NCBI RefSeq assembly: GCF_015062935.1
Contig: NZ_SUTM01000007.1
Span: forward strand, 49,483-113,482
Source: Methanobrevibacter sp.
Lineage (GTDB): Archaea > Methanobacteriota > Methanobacteria > Methanobacteriales > Methanobacteriaceae
Direction of reading: 5' to 3'
Length of the DNA: 64,000 nt
The translations under genes were made by a program, and so were the position numbers. The notes under the pieces were generated by a model. That model was not told the DNA's origin. It ran no database searches and was given only the letters and a program-made list of their open reading frames with translations. Positions within the stretch are counted from its first letter, which is position 1. Each line of letters begins with the position of its first letter. Shown here one piece after another: positions 56,135-64,000 of the stretch.

Positions 56135-56674
56135 ATGTCAATCTATGATTTTGAAGTAAAAGACAGTGACGGAAACATGGTTTCCCTAAGCCAGTTCAAA
56201 AACAAAGTACTGTTAATTGTTAACACTGCAATAAAATGTGGATTTGCACCACAATACACCGAATTAAATGAAATGTATGCAGAATTCAATGAACAAGGTT
56301 TTGAAATTTTAGATTTCCCATGCAACCAGTTCGCAGACCAATCTCCAGGAACCATAGAAGAAATTACAGAAGTATGCCGCAACAAATGGCTGGTACCTTA
56401 CCAGATTTTTGACAAAATTGACGTCAACGGAGAAAATGCAGATCCGTTATTCGAATACCTTAAAAATGAACAGCCATTCACCGACATAAAAGGTAAAGGC
56501 GCAACAGCATTGAAATTAATGTTAAGAGCAAAAGACAGACACTACAAAGACAACAATGACATCAAATGGAACTTCACCAAATTTTTGGTTGACCGTGAAG
56601 GAAACGTCGTTAGAAGATTTGAACCTACAGAAAATTTGGGCGATGTCAAAAAAGCAATTGCGGATTTAATTTAA
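56135..56674 (+). CDS. Glutathione-peroxidase-family thiol peroxidase (Cys type)
   Basis: The 179 residues reduce peroxides through a peroxidatic Cys in NTAIKCGFAPQYTEL, with the family blocks LDFPCNQFADQSPGT (resolving Cys) and IKWNFTKFLVDREG (Trp and Asn of the active site). Methanogens lack glutathione, so thioredoxin is the expected reductant, and a thioredoxin reductase gene follows 62 bp later. GAGGTAATAAC precedes the ATG. Confidence 0.94.
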   Translation: MSIYDFEVKDSDGNMVSLSQFKNKVLLIVNTAIKCGFAPQYTELNEMYAEFNEQGFEILDFPCNQFADQSPGTIEEITEVCRNKWLVPYQIFDKIDVNGENADPLFEYLKNEQPFTDIKGKGATALKLMLRAKDRHYKDNNDIKWNFTKFLVDREGNVVRRFEPTENLGDVKKAIADLI

Positions 56675-56736
56675 ACAATTAAATCCCTTAATTTTTTTAA
56701 TAACAATTACCAAATGATTATAAAGAGGTAATTAAA

Positions 56737-57657
56737 ATGGACAAATACGACATTATCATTATCGGAGCAGGTCCCGGAGGACTTACCGCCGCAATATATG
56801 CCGGCCGTCAGGGAACAAAAAACCTGATGATTGACAGGGATCTTGCAGGAGGAATCGGCCGTGAAGTGCCTGAGATGGAAAACTATCCTGGTTTTGACAA
56901 CATTTCAGGTTTGGAGCTTATTGAAAAAATGAAAGCCCAGGCCATAAAAAATACAGAACTTCACGAAATGGAAGCTGTTGAAGAAATTATACAAACTGAC
57001 GACGAATACAGATTCACCGTTAAAACCAATAAAGATCAGTACCAATCAAAAACAATAATACTGGCAACAGGAAGCTCACACAGACATCTTGAAGCAAAAG
57101 GTGAAGAGGAATTCAAAGGAAAAGGAGTAAGCTACTGTGCAACCTGTGACGGATTTTTCTTTGCAGGCCGTGACATCGTCATGGTAGGTGGTGGAAACAG
57201 CGCACTCCAGGAAGCATTATACCTGAACAACTTAGGCGCCAATGTTACTTTAATCCACAGAAGAGATGAATTCAGAGCTCAAAAACACTTGCAGAATATG
57301 ATTAAAGAAGCGGGCATCAATACTATCCTCAACGCAACTGTTGAAGAAATCAAAGGAGAGATGCTTGTAGAATCAGTTATTTTAAAAGATACAAAAACAG
57401 GTGAGCTTACAGAACATCCGACCAACGGAGTGTTCATCAGTGTCGGATACATCCCGCATACTGAACTTGCAGTTCAATTAGGTGTTGATTTAGACGAATC
57501 AGGACATATCATCATAGACAAAGAACAAAAAACCAATGTTGACTATGTTTATGCAATCGGTGATGTTTGTGTTGGACTGAAACAGTGGGTTGTAGCATGC
57601 GGTGAAGGTGCAGTTGCAGCAACTTCAGCATACCATGATTTAAAACAAAACAGTTAA
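56737..57657 (+). CDS. trxB: Thioredoxin reductase-like flavoprotein
   Basis: The 306 residues have the FAD fold IIIGAGPGGLTAAIYAGRQG, redox-active CATCDGFFF at about 136-144 and a second nucleotide fold VMVGGGNSALQEALYL, ending with the FAD block YAIGDVCVG. Some methanogen members use F420H2 instead of NADPH; the second fold cannot settle this by eye. AGAGGTAATTAAA precedes the ATG. Confidence 0.93.
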   Translation: MDKYDIIIIGAGPGGLTAAIYAGRQGTKNLMIDRDLAGGIGREVPEMENYPGFDNISGLELIEKMKAQAIKNTELHEMEAVEEIIQTDDEYRFTVKTNKDQYQSKTIILATGSSHRHLEAKGEEEFKGKGVSYCATCDGFFFAGRDIVMVGGGNSALQEALYLNNLGANVTLIHRRDEFRAQKHLQNMIKEAGINTILNATVEEIKGEMLVESVILKDTKTGELTEHPTNGVFISVGYIPHTELAVQLGVDLDESGHIIIDKEQKTNVDYVYAIGDVCVGLKQWVVACGEGAVAATSAYHDLKQNS

Positions 57658-57797
57658 GCACGTTCTTTTAAGAACATGTAAATGAAAAATGCAATGACCA
57701 ATACAACAATTACCGGCAGTAACCACATGAATATTTTAAGCAACAATACTGCTGCAAATATTGCAATAATAATATAAATCAAATCTTCGAATTCCAT
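57654..57797 (-). CDS. 47-residue membrane miniprotein
   Basis: The frame from ATG 57797 gives MEFEDLIYIIIAIFAAVLLL and a second hydrophobic stretch MWLLPVIVVLVIAFFIYMFL, ending KERA. It has two membrane helices and a short charged tail. TTTATATAT about 25-30 bases upstream suggests a near-leaderless mRNA. Its stop overlaps the trxB stop on the other strand. No family is recognised. Confidence 0.6.
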   Translation of the reverse strand: MEFEDLIYIIIAIFAAVLLLKIFMWLLPVIVVLVIAFFIYMFLKERA

Positions 57798-57952
57798 GTA
57801 ATTCACTTATATTAAATATCATATATAAACTTTAAGTGAATTGCAAAACTTTTCTTATTTTTTAGCAATGCTGTCAAGCTAAGATTTTTTTGACAAACTA
57901 TAATAAACATTAACTCTAAAAATAATATCATTATATTTTCATGGAGTATAAA

Positions 57953-58510
57953 ATGACAATCATAGTGATTAATAATAAAGGGCAATACAACCATAGAATT
58001 CAGAGAAGTTTGCAATATCTCAATATTCCCTCAAAACTTGTTTCAAACACAACTTCAATAGAAGATATTGAAGCTGAAAATCCTATTGGAATTATTTTGG
58101 GCGGAGGACCTTCTCTTGAAGGAGCTGGAAACAGCGAAGAGATCATAAAACACTTTGACATACCTATTCTGGGAATTTGTCTTGGACACCAGTTAATCGC
58201 AAAGGCTTACGGGGGAGAAGTTTCAACTTCAGAAACTGAAAGTTATGCTCAGGTGAAAATAAATATTGATAATGATGAAAACCTATTTGAAGGATTAGCA
58301 CCTCAAATGGATGTCTGGTCATCACACAAGGATGAAGTTAAAAGCATTCCTGAAGAATTTGAAATCCTGGCCAGTTCCAACCTATGCGATGTCGAATCCT
58401 TTAAACATAAAGACAAAGATGTATATGGAATCCAATTCCACCCTGAAGTACATCACACTCCAAAAGGAGAAATTATTTTTAAGAATTTCTATAAAATCTG
58501 TCAAAAGTAA
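57953..58510 (+). CDS. guaAa: GMP synthase, glutamine amidotransferase subunit
   Basis: The 185 residues are a class I glutaminase with nucleophile Cys in [18 protein letters not shown] and His-Glu in [15 protein letters not shown]. It feeds ammonia to the ATP-pyrophosphatase subunit encoded at 58783. Archaea keep these as separate proteins. ATG 57953 is chosen since GGAG lies six bases before it. Confidence 0.95.
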   Translation: MTIIVINNKGQYNHRIQRSLQYLNIPSKLVSNTTSIEDIEAENPIGIILGGGPSLEGAGNSEEIIKHFDIPILGICLGHQLIAKAYGGEVSTSETESYAQVKINIDNDENLFEGLAPQMDVWSSHKDEVKSIPEEFEILASSNLCDVESFKHKDKDVYGIQFHPEVHHTPKGEIIFKNFYKICQK

Positions 58511-58520
58511 GGTGTAAATA

Positions 58521-58781
58521 ATGATTGATAATGCAGAAGATTTAGCTAAAAAAGCACAGGATAATAAAGTCGGTTTAAAAAGACAGTTTGTCAACATCCC
58601 AATTGGTGATGAAGAATACGGATTTAGAATTTCAGGAATAGGAGCAAAATCCGTAAAACTTGAAAAATTTGTCAAATACGACGACATTATGGAAGCTATA
58701 GAATCCGGTAATGATTATGGTCTTGAAGCTATGATTAAACAAATCATCGAAGATTATGAAGAAGAAGACGAAGAGGAATAA
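58521..58781 (+). CDS. Small acidic protein between the two GMP synthase genes
   Basis: The 86 residues ([20 protein letters not shown]...) end in a strongly acidic tail ([10 protein letters not shown]). The middle ([20 protein letters not shown]) looks like a small beta fold. It is 10 bp after guaAa and 1 bp before guaAb, so all three are co-expressed. No family is recognised. A role in assembling or tuning the split GMP synthase is inferred from position. Confidence 0.72.
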   Translation: MIDNAEDLAKKAQDNKVGLKRQFVNIPIGDEEYGFRISGIGAKSVKLEKFVKYDDIMEAIESGNDYGLEAMIKQIIEDYEEEDEEE

Positions 58782-58782
58782 A

Positions 58783-59709
58783 ATGTTAAGCCCTAAAGAA
58801 TTTATTGAAGATGCTGTAAAAAAAATCAAAGAACAAATTGGAGATGAAAAAGCTATTATTGCATTATCCGGAGGAGTGGACAGTTCAGTTTGTTCAGTAC
58901 TTGTGCAACAAGCAATAGGTGATAATTTAACCGCAATATTTGTTGACCACGGTCTTTTAAGAGAAGGTGAAGTTGAACAAGTAACAAATACTTTTAAAGA
59001 CAGATTAAACTTTAAATTTGTTGATGCTTCCGATGAATTTATGGATGCCCTTGCAGGATATGATGATCCTGAAGACAAAAGAAAAATCATAGGAAAAGTA
59101 TTCATTGACGTGTTTGAAAGAGAAGCAATAAAATCAGGTGCCAAATACCTTGTTCAAGGAACCATAGCACCGGATTGGATTGAAACCGAAGGTGAAATCA
59201 AATCTCACCACAACCTGGCTCTTCCAAGCGGAATGGAATTGGAATTATGCGAACCTATCCGTGACTTATACAAAGATGAAGTTAGGGAAATCGGTGACGA
59301 ATTAGGATTGCCTGCAACAACAGTATACAGACAACCTTTCCCAGGACCTGGTCTTGGAGTACGTGTTGTTGGAGCATTAACCAGAGAAAATGTTGAAATC
59401 TGCAGAAAAGCAAATCACATTGTCCGTGAAGAAATTGAAGCTGCAGGAATCGACAAGGACGTATGGCAATACTTTGCTGTATTAACCGATACCAAAGTAA
59501 CAGGTGTAAAAGGAGACCAAAGGGATTTCGGATACCTTGTGGTTGTTAGGGTCGTTAACTCAATCGATGCTATGACCGCATCAGTTGCTGAACTTCCATG
59601 GGAAGTTGTCAGAACAATTTCAAAAAGAATCACTTCCGAAATATCTGAAGTCACTCACGTTGCACTATCCGTTAGTGACAAACCACCTGCAACCATCGAA
59701 TTCTGTTAA
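58783..59709 (+). CDS. guaAb: GMP synthase, ATP-pyrophosphatase subunit
   Basis: The 308 residues convert XMP to GMP. The PP-loop is [18 protein letters not shown], and the C-terminal dimer domain has [19 protein letters not shown] and the end [19 protein letters not shown] precedes the ATG at 58783; an in-frame ATG at 58756 lies inside the preceding gene. Confidence 0.96.
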   Translation: MLSPKEFIEDAVKKIKEQIGDEKAIIALSGGVDSSVCSVLVQQAIGDNLTAIFVDHGLLREGEVEQVTNTFKDRLNFKFVDASDEFMDALAGYDDPEDKRKIIGKVFIDVFEREAIKSGAKYLVQGTIAPDWIETEGEIKSHHNLALPSGMELELCEPIRDLYKDEVREIGDELGLPATTVYRQPFPGPGLGVRVVGALTRENVEICRKANHIVREEIEAAGIDKDVWQYFAVLTDTKVTGVKGDQRDFGYLVVVRVVNSIDAMTASVAELPWEVVRTISKRITSEISEVTHVALSVSDKPPATIEFC

Positions 59710-59710
59710 A

Positions 59711-59745
59711 AAAAATACTTTTATAGTATTTTTTATTTTTACTTT
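59711..59745 (+). terminator. Terminator after guaAb, overlapping the nre promoter
   Basis: AAAAATAC-TTTTATA-GTATTTTT (59711-59733) forms a hairpin followed by T-rich sequence. The loop region TTTTATAG also stands about 30 bases before the nre ATG at 59757 and could serve as its TATA box. Confidence 0.5.
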
Positions 59746-59756
59746 TTTTAAAAACC

Positions 59757-60929
59757 ATGAAAACCACAAAAAATGCTTATCTAGCCAAATTAACAGAACA
59801 AATCCAAATGAAATCTGTTAAAGTTGGAAAAAATCTTGAAGGAACAACCCCTCCATCAGTGTTTATCGGCAGATGGTCCTATCCTAAAGTATATGCCGGA
59901 CCTATGATGAGTTCACAGATGGGAGATACATACATCATGGACTCGCCGGAGTCATGGATTGGACAAAACAAGACCCAAGATGAAATAATCAACTACAGAA
60001 TGAATCTTGTAAGGGGAAAACAGCTAATCAAGATTGACGATTTGGAAAACCCATTTGTTGAAAAGCTCCAGGACATATCCCTTGCATCCAAATCAATCGA
60101 CAGTGAAGCCACCTTCGGGCGCCGACCTACAGGGTCTCTTCTTACCGAAGACAGCATGCCCCACGGACCGAGTGCAGTAATTGAAAAATTTGACATTGAT
60201 GCGGTAAGATGGGACAAACAGCTTGAAAAAACCTTTTATGATACTGATTTGAAGGCAAGTGAAGCGGTTGTTAATCTCCATGACAAGGACGTTCCATTTT
60301 CAGCGATGCAAAAGGCATTTTCAGTTGGAGCCATAGGAACCAAAAACAGAAGAAAACTTGTTCCTACACGATGGTCCATTACCGCCTGCGATTCAACCCT
60401 TGCCGATGAGTTTCTAAAGGAAGTAAGGAAATTTGAAAGACTGGACACATACAGGGTTTTCGAATTCGGAGCTCTGAACAATTATTATATAATCATTTTG
60501 ACACCTACAGAATGGCAATACGAATGGTATGAAGCATTTATCAAATTGATGAAAAATGAGGAACTGATCTTTTCAGATTATGAAACAAACGGAGGCAAAA
60601 AGGAATATTCCATTGTAGGTGGATGTTACTATACCGCTAAAATGGCAGTTCTAGATTACCTTTTAAAAATCAAAAGACAATCCGGACTGATAATCTTAAG
60701 AGAGGCATATGACGGATATGTTCCTCTGGGAGTATTTAACGTAAGAGAAAACATCAAGGAAGCAATGCTCAGACCATATCTTGAATTTGAAACATTGGAG
60801 GATTGCCTGAAATATTCCGGTGAAAAATTAAGAATTCCGATTAGCAGGTACGTAAAGCAGGGAACACTGCTGAACGAAATGCTTCACACAAAACAGACAA
60901 CATTGGACATGTACTTTAAAAGTGAATGA
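59757..60929 (+). CDS. Nre family DNA repair protein with C-terminal PCNA-binding motif
   Basis: The 390 residues match the archaeal Nre family, with [15 protein letters not shown] near the start and [20 protein letters not shown] in the middle. The protein ends [11 protein letters not shown], a PIP-box (QxxLxxYF) that docks to PCNA. Nre proteins act in repair of DNA damage in Haloferax, with mechanism unclear. There is no ribosome binding site before the ATG, consistent with a leaderless mRNA. Confidence 0.88.
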   Translation: MKTTKNAYLAKLTEQIQMKSVKVGKNLEGTTPPSVFIGRWSYPKVYAGPMMSSQMGDTYIMDSPESWIGQNKTQDEIINYRMNLVRGKQLIKIDDLENPFVEKLQDISLASKSIDSEATFGRRPTGSLLTEDSMPHGPSAVIEKFDIDAVRWDKQLEKTFYDTDLKASEAVVNLHDKDVPFSAMQKAFSVGAIGTKNRRKLVPTRWSITACDSTLADEFLKEVRKFERLDTYRVFEFGALNNYYIIILTPTEWQYEWYEAFIKLMKNEELIFSDYETNGGKKEYSIVGGCYYTAKMAVLDYLLKIKRQSGLIILREAYDGYVPLGVFNVRENIKEAMLRPYLEFETLEDCLKYSGEKLRIPISRYVKQGTLLNEMLHTKQTTLDMYFKSE

Positions 60930-60931
60930 AT

Positions 60932-61885
60932 ATGTTTAAATTTAAAACACCCTCTAAAAAAACATTGGAAACAATGTCTGAAATTGCAAAAGGAAATGTC
61001 AATGAGAACATGGAAGCAAAAGCCATTGATAAGATTAAGTCATTGACAGGTCATGAAAATGTTAAAATCACATCCAGCGGCAACAACAGTATTTTTATTG
61101 CACTTTGCGCAATTGAAGGAGACCTAATAATTCCGGATCAGGGCGGATGGCACGGTTTTAAACAGATTGCAAAATTTCTCGGAAAAAATATCATTACCCT
61201 GAAAACAGATTTGGGTCTCATCAGCACAGAATATCTTGAGGAACTGGACGTTAAAGAAAATTCTGCTCTGATTTACACCAGTTTTGCAGGATACTGTGCA
61301 GAACAGGATACCAAAAGCATATCAAAATACTGCAAGAACAATAACATCACCACAATTGAAGATGCTTCCGCAGGAATCGGAGACAGCGAAAAAAGATTAG
61401 GTAACGGAAAATATGCGGACATCATAATTGCATCTACAGGGTCACCAAAAATCATCAACGTCGGAAGCGGCGGATTTATAACATCAAATGATGAGGACAT
61501 ATTTAGAAAAACTTCACTTCCCCAAAAATTAAGCAAAACATCACAAATTGTATGTGGTGGTATATGTTGCGAACTTGATAATGTTGGAGAAAAACTTGAA
61601 CTTACAGTAAATGCAACAAAACATTTAAAAAACAATATAGAAACCACATTACATGCAAATAAAAGAGGCGTTAATGTAATTATTCCGCATGATAATGCAA
61701 AGGAGATAAGTTGGAATCTGAAAAAATTATTGCCTATTGACAAAAGCGGATTTATCACAACATGTCCCAACTACAACAGGGTAAAGCAGAAAGCCATTGC
61801 AGTTGAAATAAAAAATCTTGCTTATGAATGCCTTGAAAATGAAAACCTTGAAAAAATAATTGAAGAGATTAATAATCAACTGTAA
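60932..61885 (+). CDS. DegT/DnrJ-like PLP-dependent aminotransferase family protein
   Basis: The 317 residues have the fold-type I pattern of sugar aminotransferases: HENVKITSSGNNSIFIALCA near the start, TTIEDASAGIGDSEKRLG (Asp binding PLP) and IASTGSPKIINVGSGGFI with the Schiff-base Lys. It is shorter than typical DegT proteins (370-400), and the substrate is not clear. ATG 60932 is preferred, with GTGA six bases upstream; ATG 60926 overlaps the nre stop. Co-transcribed with nre. Confidence 0.8.
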   Translation: MFKFKTPSKKTLETMSEIAKGNVNENMEAKAIDKIKSLTGHENVKITSSGNNSIFIALCAIEGDLIIPDQGGWHGFKQIAKFLGKNIITLKTDLGLISTEYLEELDVKENSALIYTSFAGYCAEQDTKSISKYCKNNNITTIEDASAGIGDSEKRLGNGKYADIIIASTGSPKIINVGSGGFITSNDEDIFRKTSLPQKLSKTSQIVCGGICCELDNVGEKLELTVNATKHLKNNIETTLHANKRGVNVIIPHDNAKEISWNLKKLLPIDKSGFITTCPNYNRVKQKAIAVEIKNLAYECLENENLEKIIEEINNQL

Positions 61886-62360
61886 GTTTTGATATTCTAT
61901 CAATCAGAATATCCTCAACAGACATGTTCTCAAGTTCCAAATCACTTATTTTATATATCTCTTTTAACTTTCCGTCATCACCGGCCAAAACGCTGTCATC
62001 ACGGTCAAACATGTCGGATAACTCAGTGGAATGATCTTGACAGTTAATCAGAACTGCACATAAGTTCATTTCCCCTTCTTTTAAACCTAAAATCTTGAAG
62101 GCTTTGGAAATCTGACGCTGAGCGGAACACCTCAAAACAACTTCAACACTGATGTCCTTTGCCAAATTTACACCACGCCCGAAAGCGAGAAAAGCCTGAT
62201 TGACACCATGAATTATATGATTTTTGGAGGCTATGGCATCCGCATTTAAAAGCTGAATTATTTCACCTTCATTTTTAATTCCATCAATCTGTGAAAGGGT
62301 TTCGCCAACTGAATCTATTGTGGACCTGAAACCTAAAATCTCTAAATTATCCATATACAT
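61869..62360 (-). CDS. cgi121: KEOPS complex subunit Cgi121
   Basis: The 163 residues match Cgi121, which binds tRNA and the Bud32 kinase in the complex that makes t6A37. ASKNHIIHGVNQAFLAFGRG and EVVLRCSAQRQISKAFKILG are the characteristic blocks. ATG 62360 follows GTGGT and lies 7 bp after the cimA stop. Its 3' end overlaps the convergent aminotransferase gene by 17 bp. Confidence 0.88.
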   Translation of the reverse strand: MYMDNLEILGFRSTIDSVGETLSQIDGIKNEGEIIQLLNADAIASKNHIIHGVNQAFLAFGRGVNLAKDISVEVVLRCSAQRQISKAFKILGLKEGEMNLCAVLINCQDHSTELSDMFDRDDSVLAGDDGKLKEIYKISDLELENMSVEDILIDRISKLTVDY

Positions 62361-62367
62361 AAAACCA

Positions 62368-63837
62368 CTAATCCCTAAGTAACCTGTTAACTCCGGCAAT
62401 GTATGCCTTTACACTGGCATTGATAATGTCCGCTTCGGTTCCCCTTGCTGAGACGACCTTATCTGCCTTTTGAAGTTTAATTATTACATCAATAAAAGCA
62501 TCAGTACCGCCAGTGATTGCATCTACGTGATATTCAATAAGTTCTATATCCTTAAAAACATCCAATGATTTGATTGCATTGATTGCGGCATCAACAGGAC
62601 CCAGACCAACACCGGCATTCAGTATTTCCTCACCGTCAATGGTAATTTTAACGGAAGCAGTAGGCATTACCTTATTACCTGACACTATAGTAATTTCATC
62701 CAGCTTGATTCTGTCCTCATGATTTATCTCCAAAACATTATCGGCAATGACCTGCAAATCAACATCAGTAACGGTTTTTCCTTTATCAGCAAGCTGTTTT
62801 ATATCATCACAGATTTGCTTAAGCTGAACATCATTAACATTCAAACCAATTTCCTTCAAACGGGTGTTTAAACCATGTGTTCCCATGTGCTTGCCTATAA
62901 CAAACTTGCGTTTCCTTCCAACAAGTTCAGGAGTAATCGGTTCATATGTAGCAGAATTTTTAATGATTCCGTCAGAATGAATTCCTGATTCATGAGCAAA
63001 TGCATTTTCACCAACAATCGCCTTGTTAGGCTGGATATATACACCAGTCAATCTGGCCACCAATTTGGAAACATCATAAATCTGGTCAATTTTAATATCT
63101 GTTGAAAAATCGGAAAGTAACCTCTCAATACCCACTACACATTCCTCGAATGAAGTGTTTCCCGCACGCTCACCGATGCCATTGATGGTAGTGTGAATTT
63201 CACTAGCGCCGCCTTTAATTGCAGACAATGTATTGGCCACAGCAAGACCGAAATCATTATGGCAGTGACATGAAATAGGAACTTGAATATCATTTAATCT
63301 GGAAAAAAGGTCATAGGATGAATCAGGTGTTAAAATACCTACTGTATCACAAACGCAAATCCTGTCTGCCCCATGGTCAATTGCATTAACATAAACATTT
63401 CTTAAAAAATCAAATTCACTTCTGGATGCGTCTTCAGCAGACAATTCCACTACAAGGCCATGATCTTTACAGTAATCAATAGCGCTGTTGGATAACTCTA
63501 AAAGTTCATCACGATTACATTTCAGTTTATCATATATATGTAAATCTGATGTAGGAACTACCAAATTAACTGCATCAACATCACATTCCAAACAGTAATC
63601 AATATCAACAGTTAACGGTCTTGAAAAACTTAAAATTTCAGCATTGAAACCTTGATTGGAAATTTCCTTAATAGAATCCCTTTCACCTTGGGATGTAATA
63701 GCAGAACCTGCTTCAATAAAATTAACTCCGATTTCATCGAGTTTAGTAGCAATTCTAAATTTCTCCTGGGGAGTTAAAGAAACACCTGGAGTCTGTTCTC
63801 CATCACGTAAAGTAGTATCTAATATTTGGATATTCAA
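62368..63837 (-). CDS. cimA: (R)-citramalate synthase
   Basis: The 489 residues condense pyruvate with acetyl-CoA, opening the threonine-independent route to isoleucine. [50 protein letters not shown] (metal-binding His) and a C-terminal LeuA-type regulatory domain (about 385-489, [15 protein letters not shown]) are present. The EAGSAITS block fits CimA better than isopropylmalate or homocitrate synthases. The start appears to be TTG 63837, since GGTGAT lies four bases upstream and the protein then begins [11 protein letters not shown]; the frame is open to GTG 63846. Confidence 0.9.
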   Translation of the reverse strand: MNIQILDTTLRDGEQTPGVSLTPQEKFRIATKLDEIGVNFIEAGSAITSQGERDSIKEISNQGFNAEILSFSRPLTVDIDYCLECDVDAVNLVVPTSDLHIYDKLKCNRDELLELSNSAIDYCKDHGLVVELSAEDASRSEFDFLRNVYVNAIDHGADRICVCDTVGILTPDSSYDLFSRLNDIQVPISCHCHNDFGLAVANTLSAIKGGASEIHTTINGIGERAGNTSFEECVVGIERLLSDFSTDIKIDQIYDVSKLVARLTGVYIQPNKAIVGENAFAHESGIHSDGIIKNSATYEPITPELVGRKRKFVIGKHMGTHGLNTRLKEIGLNVNDVQLKQICDDIKQLADKGKTVTDVDLQVIADNVLEINHEDRIKLDEITIVSGNKVMPTASVKITIDGEEILNAGVGLGPVDAAINAIKSLDVFKDIELIEYHVDAITGGTDAFIDVIIKLQKADKVVSARGTEADIINASVKAYIAGVNRLLRD

Positions 63838-64000
63838 AAAAATCACCTAAAATTTCAATAGAGGTATTATGTAATTAAGAATATTAAAAACAGATAAGAA
63901 AAAATAGTAATAATTATTGTAATAGAAAGCTTGCAGCGAAATGAAATTCCCATAGAAAACCATAGTACACAAACAAAACACAAAAGGACTTCACTACTGG
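63838..64000. other. Upstream region of cimA at the right edge
   Basis: No gene is seen on either strand. The minus strand is expected to hold the cimA promoter; AT-rich TATA-like runs occur around 63895-63925 but none stands out. Confidence 0.3.

Noticed and set aside
63850..64000. Riboswitch or T-box-like leader before cimA
   Set aside because: No stable stems or known motifs are visible and such leaders are not expected in archaea.

Overview
The window reads as a chromosomal segment of a hydrogenotrophic methanogen of the Methanobacteriales, most likely a gut or rumen Methanobrevibacter. The grounds are the complete energy-converting hydrogenase A (Eha) gene set, archaeal-type genes (GatDE, L15e, KEOPS Cgi121, Nre, split GMP synthetase), very AT-rich intergenic DNA with archaeal TATA boxes, GGTGAT-type ribosome binding sites, and several large secreted proteins with Ig-like or beta-helix repeats of the kind called adhesin-like proteins in this genus. 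The genus call is an inference from gene content.

Layout. 1-7.2 kb is an accessory region: the start of a non-ribosomal peptide synthetase (NRPS), a STAS protein, a truncated acyltransferase beside a decayed insertion sequence, two tRNA genes, a drug-efflux MFS pump, small secreted proteins and an Sfp-type phosphopantetheinyl transferase that could activate the NRPS. 7.2-26 kb mixes housekeeping genes (L15e, uracil uptake and salvage) with three large surface proteins, a LytTR/DUF3021 regulatory cassette, an overlapping phytol-kinase-like/tocopherol-cyclase-like pair and a second MFS pump. 26-40 kb is one long minus-strand operon: ehaA to ehaR, then a second formylmethanofuran:H4MPT formyltransferase, a PfkB kinase, another polyferredoxin and a CBS protein. 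Eha uses the ion gradient to drive H2-dependent reduction of ferredoxin, which feeds the first step of CO2 reduction, so a formyltransferase paralogue in this operon makes sense. 42.5-50.8 kb is a plus-strand operon: an XRE-cupin regulator, an AMP-forming acyl-CoA ligase, vorCBA (2-oxoisovalerate ferredoxin oxidoreductase) and gatDE. The first part looks like a route from branched-chain acids to branched-chain amino acids. 51.5-64 kb holds thi4, a gene-free stretch with two DtxR-like palindromes around a promoter and a probable non-coding transcript, a pair of half-size membrane proteins, redox genes (glutathione peroxidase, thioredoxin reductase), guaA subunits, nre, a DegT-like aminotransferase, cgi121 and cimA.

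The least explained items are the VTE5/VTE1-like pair at 14.6-16.4 kb, the palindrome-flanked non-coding locus at 52.3-52.6 kb, the paired half-transporters at 54.9-55.5 kb, the surface protein with a C39-like cysteine peptidase domain at 23.9-25.7 kb, and the LytTR cassette at 13.3-14.4 kb. No CRISPR array, rRNA operon or prophage was seen.
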